Shown: positions 28,460 to 38,005 of the stretch, one piece after another
Layout: each line of letters opens with the position of its first letter
How positions within the stretch are numbered: position 1 is the first letter of the stretch
Assembly: GCF_020510705.1 (NCBI RefSeq)
Contig: NZ_CP075184.1
Coordinates: forward strand, 4,355,001-4,419,000
DNA from: Acidovorax radicis
Lineage (GTDB): Bacteria; Pseudomonadota; Gammaproteobacteria; Burkholderiales; Burkholderiaceae_C
DNA length: 64,000 nt
Direction of reading: 5' to 3'
The notes under the pieces: model-generated
What the model was told of the DNA's origin: nothing
The model's input: only the letters and a program-made list of their open reading frames with translations
Database searches by the model: none
Position numbers and translations under genes: made by a program

Positions 28460-28627
28460 CTAAAAGCCACCAACCCAAGGGGCCAGCCTTGGTGTACGCC
28501 AAAAGAGGGCTGTTTGCAGCAATCCGATACATTTGCAGTACCCTTGGCCCCGTAGAGGCCTCTGCGGCCCCGTCCCCTCCCCGCCTTGTATGGCCTTGCC
28601 CAGGCAGCAGCCCAACACGTCTAAAGC

Positions 28628-29488
28628 ATGTTTGTCATCATTGGTTACGTTGTCTGTCTCGGCTGCATCTTCGGCGTGTACGTCATGCACGGGGGCAACA
28701 TCAGCGTGATTCTTCATGCGCTGCCGTTTGAGATCGTCACCATCCTGGGCGGCGCGCTGGGCGCCTTTGTGGTCAATAACCAGCCCAAAGTCATCAAGGC
28801 CACCCTGGCCGCCTTGCCTATGGCGCTCAAGGGCTCCAAATACACCAAGGCGCGCTACATGGAGCTCATGGCCATGCTCTATGACATCTTGCAAAAAGCC
28901 CGCAAAGAAGGGCTGATGGCGATCGAAAAAGATGTGGAAACGCCCAACGAATCCGAAATTTTCAAAAAATACCCCACCGTGGGCAGCGATCACCACGTGA
29001 TCGAGTTCACCACCGATTACCTGCGCATGATGGTGTCGGGCAACCTCAATTCGCACGAGATCGAGGCGCTGATGGACAGCGAAATCGAGACCCACCACCA
29101 GGAAACCCATGCGCCTGTGGCCGCTTTGGCGCGCCTGGCGGGCGCCCTCCCGGCGTTCGGTATCGTGGCGGCGGTGCTGGGGGTGGTCAACACGATGGGA
29201 TCGGTGGGCCAGCCGCCCGCCGTGCTGGGCGGGATGATCGGCTCGGCACTGGTGGGGACCTTTCTCGGTATCTTGCTGGCCTATGGGGTGGTTGAACCCC
29301 TGGGCGGCCTGGTGGAGCAAAAGACCGAAGACGCGTCCAAGGAGCTGCTGTGCATCAAGTCCACCCTGCTGGCCAGCATGCAGGGTTACAACCCGGCCAC
29401 CGCCATCGAATTTGGTCGCAAGGTGCTTTTCTCTAGTGTTCGCCCCAGCTTCACCGAGCTGGAAGGGCACGTAAAAGGCAAGAAGTAG
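28628..29488 (+). CDS. motA: MotA, proton-channel stator subunit
   Basis: 286 aa. Four membrane helices: two near the N-terminus (residues 1-25 and 32-52) and two near 168-220. A large cytoplasmic loop (MELMAMLYDILQKARKEGLM onward) carries charged residues that contact FliG. The conserved prolines occur in GALPAFGIVAAVLG and SVGQPPAVLGG. It forms the stator with MotB. The ribosome site is weak. Confidence 0.97.
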   Translation: MFVIIGYVVCLGCIFGVYVMHGGNISVILHALPFEIVTILGGALGAFVVNNQPKVIKATLAALPMALKGSKYTKARYMELMAMLYDILQKARKEGLMAIEKDVETPNESEIFKKYPTVGSDHHVIEFTTDYLRMMVSGNLNSHEIEALMDSEIETHHQETHAPVAALARLAGALPAFGIVAAVLGVVNTMGSVGQPPAVLGGMIGSALVGTFLGILLAYGVVEPLGGLVEQKTEDASKELLCIKSTLLASMQGYNPATAIEFGRKVLFSSVRPSFTELEGHVKGKK

Positions 29489-29521
29489 CAGCACCAGCAG
29501 CACTGCGCCGCCCACAAAGCC

Positions 29522-30454
29522 ATGGCAGAAAAGAAGCTTCAGCCCATCATCATCAAGCGCATCAAAAAAGGCGGTCACGCCGTGCATGGGGGCGCCTGGA
29601 AGATTGCCTATGCCGACTTCGTGACGGCGATGATGGCGTTTTTCCTGCTGATGTGGTTGCTGGGCTCGACCGCCAAAGGGGAACTGCAAGGGATAGCAGC
29701 CTATTTCGCGTCGCCGCTCAAGGTGGCGATGACGGGCGGTGACGGTGCAGGCAATAGCTCCAGCGTGATTCCGGGTGGAGGCAACGATTTGGCCAAGGTG
29801 CACGGCCAGGTGCGGCGCTCGGATGCAGAAGAAGCCAAGCAGCGCCGCATGAGTATTGATGCCGCACGCGCCGAGCGCGCCAAGCAGGACCGCGACCGCA
29901 TCAAGGCCCTGGAGGCCAAGATCGATTCGCTGATCACCGAAAACCCCCGCCTGAACGAATACAAGTCGCAGATTCGCATCGACATTACGCCGGATGGCCT
30001 GCAAATCCAGATCATCGACGACCAGAACCGCCCGATGTTTGACAGCGGCAGTGCGTTGGTAAAACCCTACATGCGGGACATCCTGCGTGAAATTGGCTCA
30101 GCCCTGGGAGGGGTCGAAAATCGCATCAGCCTGGCAGGCCATACCGATTCCGTGCCCTATGGCAACAGCGATCGCGGGTATAGCAACTGGGAACTGTCTT
30201 CTGACCGTGCCAATGCCTCACGCAGGGAGCTGGTCTCTGCAGGCATGCCAGACGCTAAACTGGGCCGTGTCGTAGGATTGGCGGCCAGCGATCTGCTGGA
30301 CCCCGACAATCCACGCTCCCCGTCCAATCGGCGCATCACCATCACGGTGTTGACCCGCGAGGCCGAAGAACGACTCATGGGTAAAGGTATCCCCGAAATC
30401 ACGTCAACAGAGCTGCTGAATGAAAAGCGGGAAAATCCCCCCCCCAGCAGGTGA
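29522..30454 (+). CDS. motB: MotB, stator subunit anchored to peptidoglycan
   Basis: 310 aa. A basic N-terminus is followed by one membrane helix with the proton-carrying Asp32 (AYADFVTAMMAF). A plug/linker segment leads to the OmpA-like peptidoglycan-binding domain (about 175-285, NRISLAGHTDSVPYG and NWELSSDRANASRR). It lies 33 nt after motA. Confidence 0.97.
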   Translation: MAEKKLQPIIIKRIKKGGHAVHGGAWKIAYADFVTAMMAFFLLMWLLGSTAKGELQGIAAYFASPLKVAMTGGDGAGNSSSVIPGGGNDLAKVHGQVRRSDAEEAKQRRMSIDAARAERAKQDRDRIKALEAKIDSLITENPRLNEYKSQIRIDITPDGLQIQIIDDQNRPMFDSGSALVKPYMRDILREIGSALGGVENRISLAGHTDSVPYGNSDRGYSNWELSSDRANASRRELVSAGMPDAKLGRVVGLAASDLLDPDNPRSPSNRRITITVLTREAEERLMGKGIPEITSTELLNEKRENPPPSR

Positions 30455-30526
30455 CAGTTACGACTTGTCACCAAACCTGCCGCCCATGACAATACTTACA
30501 GCTATTTCCGACCGAAAGGGTCCCAA

Positions 30527-30913
30527 GTGACCACAGCCCTTCGTTTTTTGATCGTTGACGATTTCTCCACCATGCGGCGCATTGTGCGCAATCTGCTCAA
30601 AGAGAGCGGTTTTGCCGATGCGGACGAAGCCGAAGATGGTGTGGCTGCCCTGAACAAACTGCGCAACAGCAAGTTTGATTTTGTGGTGACCGATATCAAC
30701 ATGCCCAACATGAACGGCTTTCAGCTGCTGGCTGAAATCAAGAAGGACGACAAACTCAAACACTTGCCTGTTCTGATGGTGACCGCAGAGGCGCGCAAGG
30801 AAGACATCGTTGCAGCGGCCCAGGGCGGCGCCGCCGGCTACATCGTCAAGCCGTTTACCAAAGCGACCCTCGAAGAGAAAGTGACCTTGATTCTCAAGAA
30901 GATGGGGCTGTGA
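30527..30913 (+). CDS. cheY: CheY response regulator (second copy, enteric-like)
   Basis: 128 aa from a GTG at 30527 with AAAGGG upstream. It closely follows the enteric CheY pattern: DD11-12, Asp56 in [12 protein letters not shown], and the switch lysine in [14 protein letters not shown]. It is directly followed by cheZ (4-nt gap). It is therefore one of two CheY-phosphatase pairs in the window and probably the main motor effector. Confidence 0.96.
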   Translation: MTTALRFLIVDDFSTMRRIVRNLLKESGFADADEAEDGVAALNKLRNSKFDFVVTDINMPNMNGFQLLAEIKKDDKLKHLPVLMVTAEARKEDIVAAAQGGAAGYIVKPFTKATLEEKVTLILKKMGL

Positions 30914-30917
30914 CGCC

Positions 30918-31544
30918 ATGGACGACACACCGGACAACAACCAGCAGCCGACCGATGTACACCACAAGATTGGCCTGCTGACACGTCAGCTGCACGATTC
31001 GCTGAATGAACTGGGCTACGCGGACAAGCTGCGCGGTTCGATGGGAGAGCTACCAGATGCCCAGAGCCGCCTGTCGTATATCGCCCGCTTGACGGGTGAA
31101 GCCGCCGAAAAGGTGCTCAACCGCGTGGAACAGGCCAAGGCACAACATGATTTCATCGCTACGGAAACACGCCGTGTGGTGACATCGCTCGTGAAAGACC
31201 CGGTGGCAGCCGTGGCCAAGGGCGAGATCATGAATTTCCTGACCGACGTGGAGCGGGTCACCAAGGAAGCCGACACCCATCTGACCGAAATCATGATGGC
31301 GCAGGACTTTCATGACCTCACGGGCCAGGTCATTGCCCGCGTGGTCAATCTTGCCGCCACCATTGAAGCGCAGCTGGTGCAACTGCTCATTCAGACAGCA
31401 CCGCCCAACATGCAGGTGCCCGTCGCCCCCGTTGAAGCGCCACGCGCTCATCTTCAAGGGCCCGTGGTGGACCCTGTCAACACGGCAGACGTGGTGACCG
31501 ACCAGTCCCAGGTGGACGACCTGCTCGCCAGCCTCGGGTTCTGA
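30918..31544 (+). CDS. cheZ: CheZ, CheY-P phosphatase
   Basis: 208 aa. The long four-helix-bundle core carries the catalytic motif QDFHDLTGQVI with Asp133 and Gln137. The C-terminal CheY-binding peptide reads QSQVDDLLASLGF, as in classical CheZ, after a Pro/Val-rich flexible linker. It accelerates dephosphorylation of CheY. It is paired with the second cheY. Confidence 0.97.
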   Translation: MDDTPDNNQQPTDVHHKIGLLTRQLHDSLNELGYADKLRGSMGELPDAQSRLSYIARLTGEAAEKVLNRVEQAKAQHDFIATETRRVVTSLVKDPVAAVAKGEIMNFLTDVERVTKEADTHLTEIMMAQDFHDLTGQVIARVVNLAATIEAQLVQLLIQTAPPNMQVPVAPVEAPRAHLQGPVVDPVNTADVVTDQSQVDDLLASLGF

Positions 31545-31680
31545 TCAACGGCGGCGGCGCCGTGGCCGCCAATGAAGTTGACGTTGCCGGTATCGAAAAG
31601 AGGGGGTCGCAGCCCCCTTATCGCGCTTTAGATTTCCGAGTCGCTCACGACAATGGCATGACACGAGCCGTCATGCCACC

Positions 31681-32835
31681 ATGGAATCCAGCCAAGAAAA
31701 AAGCCTCCCCGCGTCAGAACGTAAGCTGCAAAAAGCGCGCGAAGACGGCCAAGGGGCGCGCTCGCGCGATCTCTCTCACCTGGCGATACTGGGGGCCGGT
31801 GCGGCCTGCATGCTGGTGTTGGCACCCCAGCTGATGGATCAGCTGGAACTGGCCCTGGGCCAACAGCTGGCATTCGATGCTGCCATGGTCATGGCCCCCG
31901 GCACGATGCTCAATCGTCTGCAAAACATGGTGATTGTGGGCTTGGTCGCCAGCACGGTTTTTGCCGCGTTGACCAGCGGTGCGGCGCTCATCAGCGCTAT
32001 CGCCGCTGGTGGCTGGATTCTCAGCGCCAAGCCCATCACGCCACAGTTCAATCGGCTCAATCCTATTTCCGGCTTGGTGAATATGTTCTCCAAGCAACAG
32101 ATGGCCAACGTTGCCAAGATGGTGCTGATGAGCTCCATCCTGACCTTCGTGGCCTGGAAGTTCCTTGGAAACAGCATGGAATCGGTGGCGATGCTGGTGC
32201 TGCAGCCCTCGCCGCTGGCCATTCGGCACATTGCCGACTGGCTGACCTCTGGCATGAGCTTGCTGCTGTTGGTCGTGTTTTTGGCAGCACTGGTGGATGT
32301 GCCTTTGCAGGCCTATTTCTTCAAGGCGCGCCTGAAGATGTCGCACGAAGAAATCAAGCAGGAGCACAAGGAGTCCGACGGCAACCCGCACACCAAGGGT
32401 CGGATCCGCCAGCGACAGCGCGAAATGTCAGAACGCGCCAGCGTCGGGGCTGTGCCCAAGGCCGACTTCGTGGTCATGAACCCGACGCACTATGCCGTGG
32501 CGCTGAAGTACGACGAAAAAACCATGAGCGCGCCGCAGGTCATCTCGCGGGGTACGGACCTCATCGCCTTCAAGATTCGTGACATTGCCAAGGAACACAG
32601 CATCCCCGTGCTGCAGTCCCCCATGTTGGCCCGTGCGCTGTATGCCCATGCCGAACTCGATCAGGCCATACCCGCCACGCTGTACACCGCCGTGGCCCAG
32701 GTGCTGGCTTATGTCTATCGCCTCAAAGCAGCCATGCGTGGCGAGGGCCGCATGCCCGACAGCCTGGTGGACCCGTACGTGCCTCCTGAACTCGATCCGC
32801 TGAACCGCACGACCGTGCAAGGCGATGCCCTATGA
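31681..32835 (+). CDS. flhB: FlhB, export apparatus switch protein
   Basis: 384 aa. Four membrane helices lie in residues 30-210 and a cytoplasmic domain follows. The autocleavage site NPTH is at residues 267-270 (between Asn267 and Pro268). It controls the switch from rod/hook to filament export together with FliK. It overlaps flhA by 4 nt (ATGA). Upstream, 136 nt separate it from cheZ. Confidence 0.97.
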   Translation: MESSQEKSLPASERKLQKAREDGQGARSRDLSHLAILGAGAACMLVLAPQLMDQLELALGQQLAFDAAMVMAPGTMLNRLQNMVIVGLVASTVFAALTSGAALISAIAAGGWILSAKPITPQFNRLNPISGLVNMFSKQQMANVAKMVLMSSILTFVAWKFLGNSMESVAMLVLQPSPLAIRHIADWLTSGMSLLLLVVFLAALVDVPLQAYFFKARLKMSHEEIKQEHKESDGNPHTKGRIRQRQREMSERASVGAVPKADFVVMNPTHYAVALKYDEKTMSAPQVISRGTDLIAFKIRDIAKEHSIPVLQSPMLARALYAHAELDQAIPATLYTAVAQVLAYVYRLKAAMRGEGRMPDSLVDPYVPPELDPLNRTTVQGDAL

Positions 32836-34913
32836 ACACCTCCGTAAAGTCTCTTCAGCAGTGGGCGGGCACCAACGCTGGCGCACTGCAGGGTCTGTCA
32901 GCCCCGCTGCTGGTGGTGGCCATCCTCGCGCTGATGGTGCTACCCATTCCGCCCTGGCTGCTGGATGCGTTCTTCACGCTGAACATTGCCGTGGCGCTGA
33001 TGGTGATGATGGTGGCTGCCTACATGCTGCGCCCGCTGGATTTCGCGGCGTTTCCCTCGGTCTTGTTGCTGACCACGCTCATGCGCCTCTCGCTGAACGT
33101 GGCGTCTACCCGGGTGGTGCTGCTGGAAGGCCACACCGGCCCCGGCGCAGCCGGTGCGGTGATCGAAGCATTCGGCCACTTTCTGATTGGTGGCAACTTT
33201 GCCGTCGGGTTGATCGTGTTTGCCATTCTGGTGGTGATCAACTTCGTGGTGGTGACCAAAGGCGCAGAGCGTATTGCCGAGGTCTCGGCCCGATTCACGC
33301 TGGATGCCATGCCGGGCAAACAAATGGCGGTGGATGCCGACCTGAACGCAGGCCTGATCGACGAGAAAGAAGCCAAGCGCCGCCGCTCCGAAGTGGCTGA
33401 AGAAGCCAATTTCTTTGGTTCGATGGACGGTGCATCCAAGTTTGTGCGTGGTGATGCAGTCGCCGGCATCTTGATCTTGCTCATCAATATCATTGGCGGC
33501 TTTGCCATCGGCGTGCTGCAGCACGATCTGTCGGCCAAGCAGGCGGCCGACAGCTACATCCTGCTGGCCATTGGTGATGCGCTGGTCGCCCAGATTCCGG
33601 GGCTGTTGATTTCTGTCGCAGCCGCCATGGTGATCTCGCGAGTCGGCAAGGACCACGACATGGGCCGCCAAATCGTCGAGCAGCTCTTCATGTCGCCACG
33701 GGTTCTGGGCGTGACCGCAGGCATCCTCGTGCTGTTGGGTTTGATTCCCGGGATGCCGCACATCGTTTTCCTGACCATGGGCGGCCTCTTGGGCTATGGA
33801 GCATGGCTTCTGTACGAGCGTCAGAAGGTTCCCCCAGAGGTTGAAGCCCCGCCTGCGCCCGTGAGCGATGGAGAGGCGACGTGGGACGACCTGCAGCCTG
33901 TGGACCTCCTGGGTTTGGAGCTGGGCTACCGCCTCATCAGCCTGGTGGACAAGAGCCGCCAAGGCGATCTGCTCACCCGCATCAAGGGTGTGCGCCGCAA
34001 GTTCGCCCAGGAAGTCGGCTTTCTGCCGCCTGCCGTGCATGTACGCGACAACCTCGAGCTCAAGCCCAGCGGTTACCGCATCACGCTGCGTGGCGTGGTG
34101 GTGGGTGAAGGCGAGGCCTTCCCTGGCATGTTTCTGGCCATTAATCCCGGGGGCATCACCACACCGCTGCTGGGCACGCCGACCACAGACCCCGCTTTTG
34201 GCCTCCCAGCACACTGGATCGACGAACGCCAGAAGGAAGCGGCACAAATGGCAGGTTTTACGGTCGTTGATTCCGAAACCGTGATGGCCACCCATTTGTC
34301 ACACTTGATGCAAGTGCAAGCAGCCAAGCTCCTCAGTCGCACGGAAACCCAACAACTGGTGGAGCACGTCGCGAAGCTGGCCCCCAAGCTCATCGAAGAA
34401 GTGGTTCCGAAAATGGTCTCTATCGCAACGTTTCAGAAAGTCCTCCAGCTGTTGCTGGAAGAGTCTGTGCACATTCGCGATATCCGCACCATCATCGAAA
34501 CGCTGGCCGAGCATGCTGGCGCGGTGTCCGACCCCGTCGAACTGGCCCGCCGCGTGCGCATTGCACTGTCGCCCGCCATCGTCCAGCAGATCTACGGCCC
34601 CACCCGCGAACTCAACGTCATCGCCATTGAGCCAGGCCTGGAGCGTCTTCTCGTGCAGGCGCTGGGCAACACCGCCGGGCCTGCACTCGACCCCGGCGTT
34701 GCGGACACCCTCACCCAAAGAGCTGCCGAGGTGGCGCTCAAGCAGGAAGAAATGGGCTTGCCTGCCTGCCTGCTGGTTCCCGATCAGATACGCAATGCCA
34801 TCTCCCGCCTCGTGCGCCGCGTGGCGCCCCGGCTGCAGGTGCTTGCGCACAGTGAAATCCCAGAGACCCACACCATCCGTATTGGGCCGATCCTTAAAGG
34901 TGCATCAACATGA
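32832..34913 (+). CDS. flhA: FlhA, export gate protein
   Basis: 693 aa. Eight membrane helices fill about residues 20-330, with the FHIPEP-type loop (FVVVTKGAERIAEVSARFTLDAMPGKQ split over this region) between helices 4 and 5. The C-terminal cytoplasmic domain, about 350-690, docks chaperone-subunit complexes. Start and stop overlap flhB and flhF by 4 nt each. Confidence 0.97.
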   Translation: MNTSVKSLQQWAGTNAGALQGLSAPLLVVAILALMVLPIPPWLLDAFFTLNIAVALMVMMVAAYMLRPLDFAAFPSVLLLTTLMRLSLNVASTRVVLLEGHTGPGAAGAVIEAFGHFLIGGNFAVGLIVFAILVVINFVVVTKGAERIAEVSARFTLDAMPGKQMAVDADLNAGLIDEKEAKRRRSEVAEEANFFGSMDGASKFVRGDAVAGILILLINIIGGFAIGVLQHDLSAKQAADSYILLAIGDALVAQIPGLLISVAAAMVISRVGKDHDMGRQIVEQLFMSPRVLGVTAGILVLLGLIPGMPHIVFLTMGGLLGYGAWLLYERQKVPPEVEAPPAPVSDGEATWDDLQPVDLLGLELGYRLISLVDKSRQGDLLTRIKGVRRKFAQEVGFLPPAVHVRDNLELKPSGYRITLRGVVVGEGEAFPGMFLAINPGGITTPLLGTPTTDPAFGLPAHWIDERQKEAAQMAGFTVVDSETVMATHLSHLMQVQAAKLLSRTETQQLVEHVAKLAPKLIEEVVPKMVSIATFQKVLQLLLEESVHIRDIRTIIETLAEHAGAVSDPVELARRVRIALSPAIVQQIYGPTRELNVIAIEPGLERLLVQALGNTAGPALDPGVADTLTQRAAEVALKQEEMGLPACLLVPDQIRNAISRLVRRVAPRLQVLAHSEIPETHTIRIGPILKGAST

Positions 34914-36403
34914 ACATCAAACGCTTTACCGCCCCCACCTCGCGGGAGGCGCTGGCCAAGGCGCGCATGGCCTTTGGCGACGGCACGTTGATTCTGTCCA
35001 ACCGCCCCACAGCCAATGGTGTGGAGGTCGTTGCGACAGCCGAAGACACATTGTCGGCACTGGATGGTGACGCAGGCAGCGCCTCTAACCCACCGCTTCT
35101 GGCCCCCAGGGCGGCAACTACCGCGCCAACACGCACCCCTCAGGCGACAGCAGCCATCAACCTCGCACGCAACCCCGTGGAGGAAGATACCGAACAGCTT
35201 GCTATGAGCACGCTGTCGTTCCAGGACTATGTGCGAGAACGCATGCTGCGCCGTCGCCATGAGGCACTCAACGGCCCCTCGGAAACGTCTTCGTTGTCGG
35301 AACGCAGCCGCAGCCAGGCGCCCGAACGTGAACGCATGCCAGCGCCTGCGGTGGCCCGACACAACCCGCTGCGTACGATTCCGGTGGATATTCCGGCGGA
35401 GGCGCCACGCCGTCGCCAAGAGGCTGCAAGCTCGAGCCTCATGCAGTCCAACAACCAGCAAAGCGTGATGCATGAGCTTCAAGCAATGAAGGAGCTGATT
35501 GAAGACCGCTTCAACACACTGTCCTGGCTGGGACAGGCACGTCAGAACCCGATCCAGTCCAACCTCATGCTCAAGATGATCCGCGCGGGCTATTCACCTT
35601 CGTTGGCGCGCGCTGTGCTCGAGCGCCTTCCGGAAGACCTCTCCGCAGGTGAGTCCGTGCGCTGGCTGATGGAAGTACTGGAACGCAACCTCAAGACCGA
35701 TTTGGCGGATCCCCCCCTGTACGAACAAGGCGGCATCTTCGCGATGGTGGGATCCACTGGCGTGGGCAAAACGACCACCACCGCCAAGCTGGCAGCCATG
35801 TGTGCCCGCATCCACGGGCCTGGAAGTGTCGGCCTGATTACACTGGACACCTACCGTGTCGGAGCGCACGAGCAGCTGCGCACCTATGGCCGCATGCTGG
35901 GTATCGTGGCCCACCTGGCCCACGACCGTGCGGCCCTGCAAGATCTGCTGGGCTTGCTCAGTGGAAAAAAAATGGTGCTGATCGACACCACCGGGGTTGC
36001 ACCGCGCGACCCGCGCAAGCGCGACATGCTTGACGTGCTGGACTTGCCGCATGTCAACCGGTTGCTTGTCCTGAACGCGGGCTGCCACGGTGACACGCTG
36101 GATGATGTGCTGACCGCCTTCAAGACCGATGGTTCGCAACAAGCCATCTTGTCCAAGGTGGACGAGGCGGTCAAACTCGGCCCCGCCATTGATGCACTCA
36201 TCCGCCACCAGATGGTGCTGCGCGGCGTGACCAACGGTCAACGCGTCCCCGAAGACTGGGAGCGTGCCGACGCGCACAAGCTCATCAGCACATCCATGCG
36301 CGCGCCTTCGAAATCAGCGTTCGATCCGAAGGCCACGGATTTGAATTTCTTTTTCTCCCACTCCCCCGACTCGGTAACGGAGGGAGGGCTGGTCGATGCT
36401 TGA
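34910..36403 (+). CDS. flhF: FlhF, SRP-type GTPase for flagellar placement
   Basis: 497 aa. The basic N-terminal B domain is disordered and Arg-rich (110-180), the N domain spans about 185-265, and the SRP GTPase G domain has Walker A GSTGVGKT at 281-288. LDTYRVGAHEQLRTYG and the G3 motif IDTTG follow. FlhF places the flagellum at the cell pole with FlhG. It overlaps flhA by 4 nt and the FlhG-like gene by 8 nt. G3 is IDTTG rather than the usual DTAG. Confidence 0.96.
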   Translation: MNIKRFTAPTSREALAKARMAFGDGTLILSNRPTANGVEVVATAEDTLSALDGDAGSASNPPLLAPRAATTAPTRTPQATAAINLARNPVEEDTEQLAMSTLSFQDYVRERMLRRRHEALNGPSETSSLSERSRSQAPERERMPAPAVARHNPLRTIPVDIPAEAPRRRQEAASSSLMQSNNQQSVMHELQAMKELIEDRFNTLSWLGQARQNPIQSNLMLKMIRAGYSPSLARAVLERLPEDLSAGESVRWLMEVLERNLKTDLADPPLYEQGGIFAMVGSTGVGKTTTTAKLAAMCARIHGPGSVGLITLDTYRVGAHEQLRTYGRMLGIVAHLAHDRAALQDLLGLLSGKKMVLIDTTGVAPRDPRKRDMLDVLDLPHVNRLLVLNAGCHGDTLDDVLTAFKTDGSQQAILSKVDEAVKLGPAIDALIRHQMVLRGVTNGQRVPEDWERADAHKLISTSMRAPSKSAFDPKATDLNFFFSHSPDSVTEGGLVDA

Positions 36404-37193
36404 TCTTGGTTTTCACCAGGCTGCCGGTCTTCACAGCTTCACGCCGCAATCCGGCGTGCGGGTATTGGCAGTGGCAAGCCAGGGCAATACAGGCAATGGT
36501 CTGGAGACGCTATGGCAGATATGCGCGAGCTTGCAGCGGCTTGGCTACCCGGTGGTTGTGCTTGATGGCACTGCGCAAGAGACCGAAGAAAGCCCGGGGC
36601 TCTTCCATCTCATGCAACAGACCCCGTGGGACGAGGGCGCACACCTGAACACAGGGGCCGCCGCATCGTCTCTGGCCGTGATTCCCGCAGCCCGCGGCCT
36701 CCAGTACCTCAGCCGAAACGCGGGCCGCGCTCATGCATCCCCGCTCGAAGGCCTGCTGCCCTGCTTTCGAACCTATGGGCTCGTGGTGTTGCATGCGCCA
36801 GCCGCCACGTTGGGGCCATTGTTGACGCACACGGCAACCATCCCGTTGGTGGTGATGGGCCGAGGCTCTGCGGGTGTCTTGACCAGCTACAAGAGCCTCA
36901 AGCAGATAGCGCTTCACACTGGTTTGCCTTGCATGGTGGCCGCGCTGCTTCAGGGGAACACAGCGTCGGAGCGCCGCAGGGCGCAGTTTGGGTTGCAAAC
37001 CCTGCAGTCGTGTGCGGAGCGGCATTTGGGAGCCCCCGTGCGCACCACGACGATCGCAACCCAGAATCCCCAGGATCTGCAGCGCCTGGCCTTGCAACTC
37101 CTGGAGAATGCGGGCACGATGGACGAGGCGCTGACTGCGCCACCGCCCAGCAACATGACAGGAACACCTGCCCATTTTGTCCGGAGCCACTGA
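36396..37193 (+). CDS. flhG: Degenerate FlhG/MinD-like protein
   Basis: 265 aa, in the flhG position between flhF and fliA. The overall fold matches MinD-like P-loop proteins: VRVLAVASQGN as strand 1, a helix, then VVVLDGTAQ where the Walker A-prime Asp would be. However, the deviant Walker A KGGVGKT is replaced by SQGNTGNG (about residues 28-35), which lacks both lysines. ATP hydrolysis is therefore unlikely. Functional FlhG counts flagella by stimulating FlhF. Here it could be a structural FlhF partner or something new. The symbol is given by position and residual similarity only. Confidence 0.7.
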   Translation: MLDLGFHQAAGLHSFTPQSGVRVLAVASQGNTGNGLETLWQICASLQRLGYPVVVLDGTAQETEESPGLFHLMQQTPWDEGAHLNTGAAASSLAVIPAARGLQYLSRNAGRAHASPLEGLLPCFRTYGLVVLHAPAATLGPLLTHTATIPLVVMGRGSAGVLTSYKSLKQIALHTGLPCMVAALLQGNTASERRRAQFGLQTLQSCAERHLGAPVRTTTIATQNPQDLQRLALQLLENAGTMDEALTAPPPSNMTGTPAHFVRSH

Positions 37194-37197
37194 TCTG

Positions 37198-37914
37198 ATG
37201 TACACCGCCAAAGGCCAGCTTGATCGCGATGCCATGATTCGCCAGCACCTCCCGCTGGTCAGAAGAATTGCGCACCACATGATCGCCAAGCTGCCTCCCA
37301 ATGTTGAGCTGGATGACCTGATCCAGGTAGGCATGATGGGCTTGGCAGAAGCGCTTTCGCGCTATGAAGCCGCGCAAGGCGTGCAGTTTGAGACCTTTGC
37401 CACCCAGCGCATCCGGGGCGCCATGCTGGACGAGCTGCGCGAAGGCGACTGGATGTCGCGCAGCTCCCGCAAAAGCCAGAAGGACATTGAGCAGGCCGTC
37501 AACCGACTGGAACAAAAGCTCGGGAGAAGCGCCCTGGAGTCAGAGATCGCCGCTGAAATGGGGATGACCCTGGTGGACTACCAGTCGCTGCTGGGCAAGG
37601 TTCGCGGTACCCAACTGGTGTATCTTGAGGACATGACGCGGGGCAATGAAGACGATGATGGTTTTCTGGACCGCCATGTGGCCGATAGCGATGCAGACCC
37701 GGTGGAGTTACTGCGGGACCATCGCCTCAAAGCGTCGTTAGTCAATGCCATCAAGGGCCTGCCGGAGCGCGAGCAGTACATCATGGGTATGTACTACGAA
37801 CATGACATGAATCTCAAAGAGATCGCAGCGGTGCTGGGTGTCACAGAATCCAGGGTGTGCCAACTGCATAGCCAGTCCATCGCTCGCCTGCGCGCCAAGA
37901 TGCGGGCGCATTGA
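37198..37914 (+). CDS. fliA: FliA, sigma-28 factor
   Basis: 238 aa from the ATG at 37198 (a TTG at 37177 is less likely). Region 2 (LVRRIAHHMIAKLP, then LDDLIQVGMMGLAEAL) and region 4 (LKEIAAVLGVTESRVCQLHSQ) are clear. It recognises the promoters listed for flagellin, fliS and flgM. It overlaps the FlhG-like frame only if the TTG is used. Confidence 0.97.
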   Translation: MYTAKGQLDRDAMIRQHLPLVRRIAHHMIAKLPPNVELDDLIQVGMMGLAEALSRYEAAQGVQFETFATQRIRGAMLDELREGDWMSRSSRKSQKDIEQAVNRLEQKLGRSALESEIAAEMGMTLVDYQSLLGKVRGTQLVYLEDMTRGNEDDDGFLDRHVADSDADPVELLRDHRLKASLVNAIKGLPEREQYIMGMYYEHDMNLKEIAAVLGVTESRVCQLHSQSIARLRAKMRAH

Positions 37915-38005
37915 GCGCTTACAGCACACATCACCAGCCCGCCCCCCTTTTTTCTTTTCATGCGCTCAGCACGTTGGGGCGACTGAACGCGCAGCACCCC
38001 GGCTA

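Larger units (their letters stand above)
28339..28627. other. Intergenic region between flagellin and motA
   Basis: A 289-nt gap without a gene. It contains a probable terminator (28352-28375), a dispersed repeat copy (28410-28459) and a GC-rich tail before motA. A lone -10-like TCCGATAC near 28521 lacks a matching -35. Confidence 0.7.

Noticed and set aside
28500..28535. A sigma-28-like -10 (TCCGATAC) upstream of motA
   Set aside because: No -35 matching TAAAGTTT lies 11 nt upstream; the closest AAAAG is too far.
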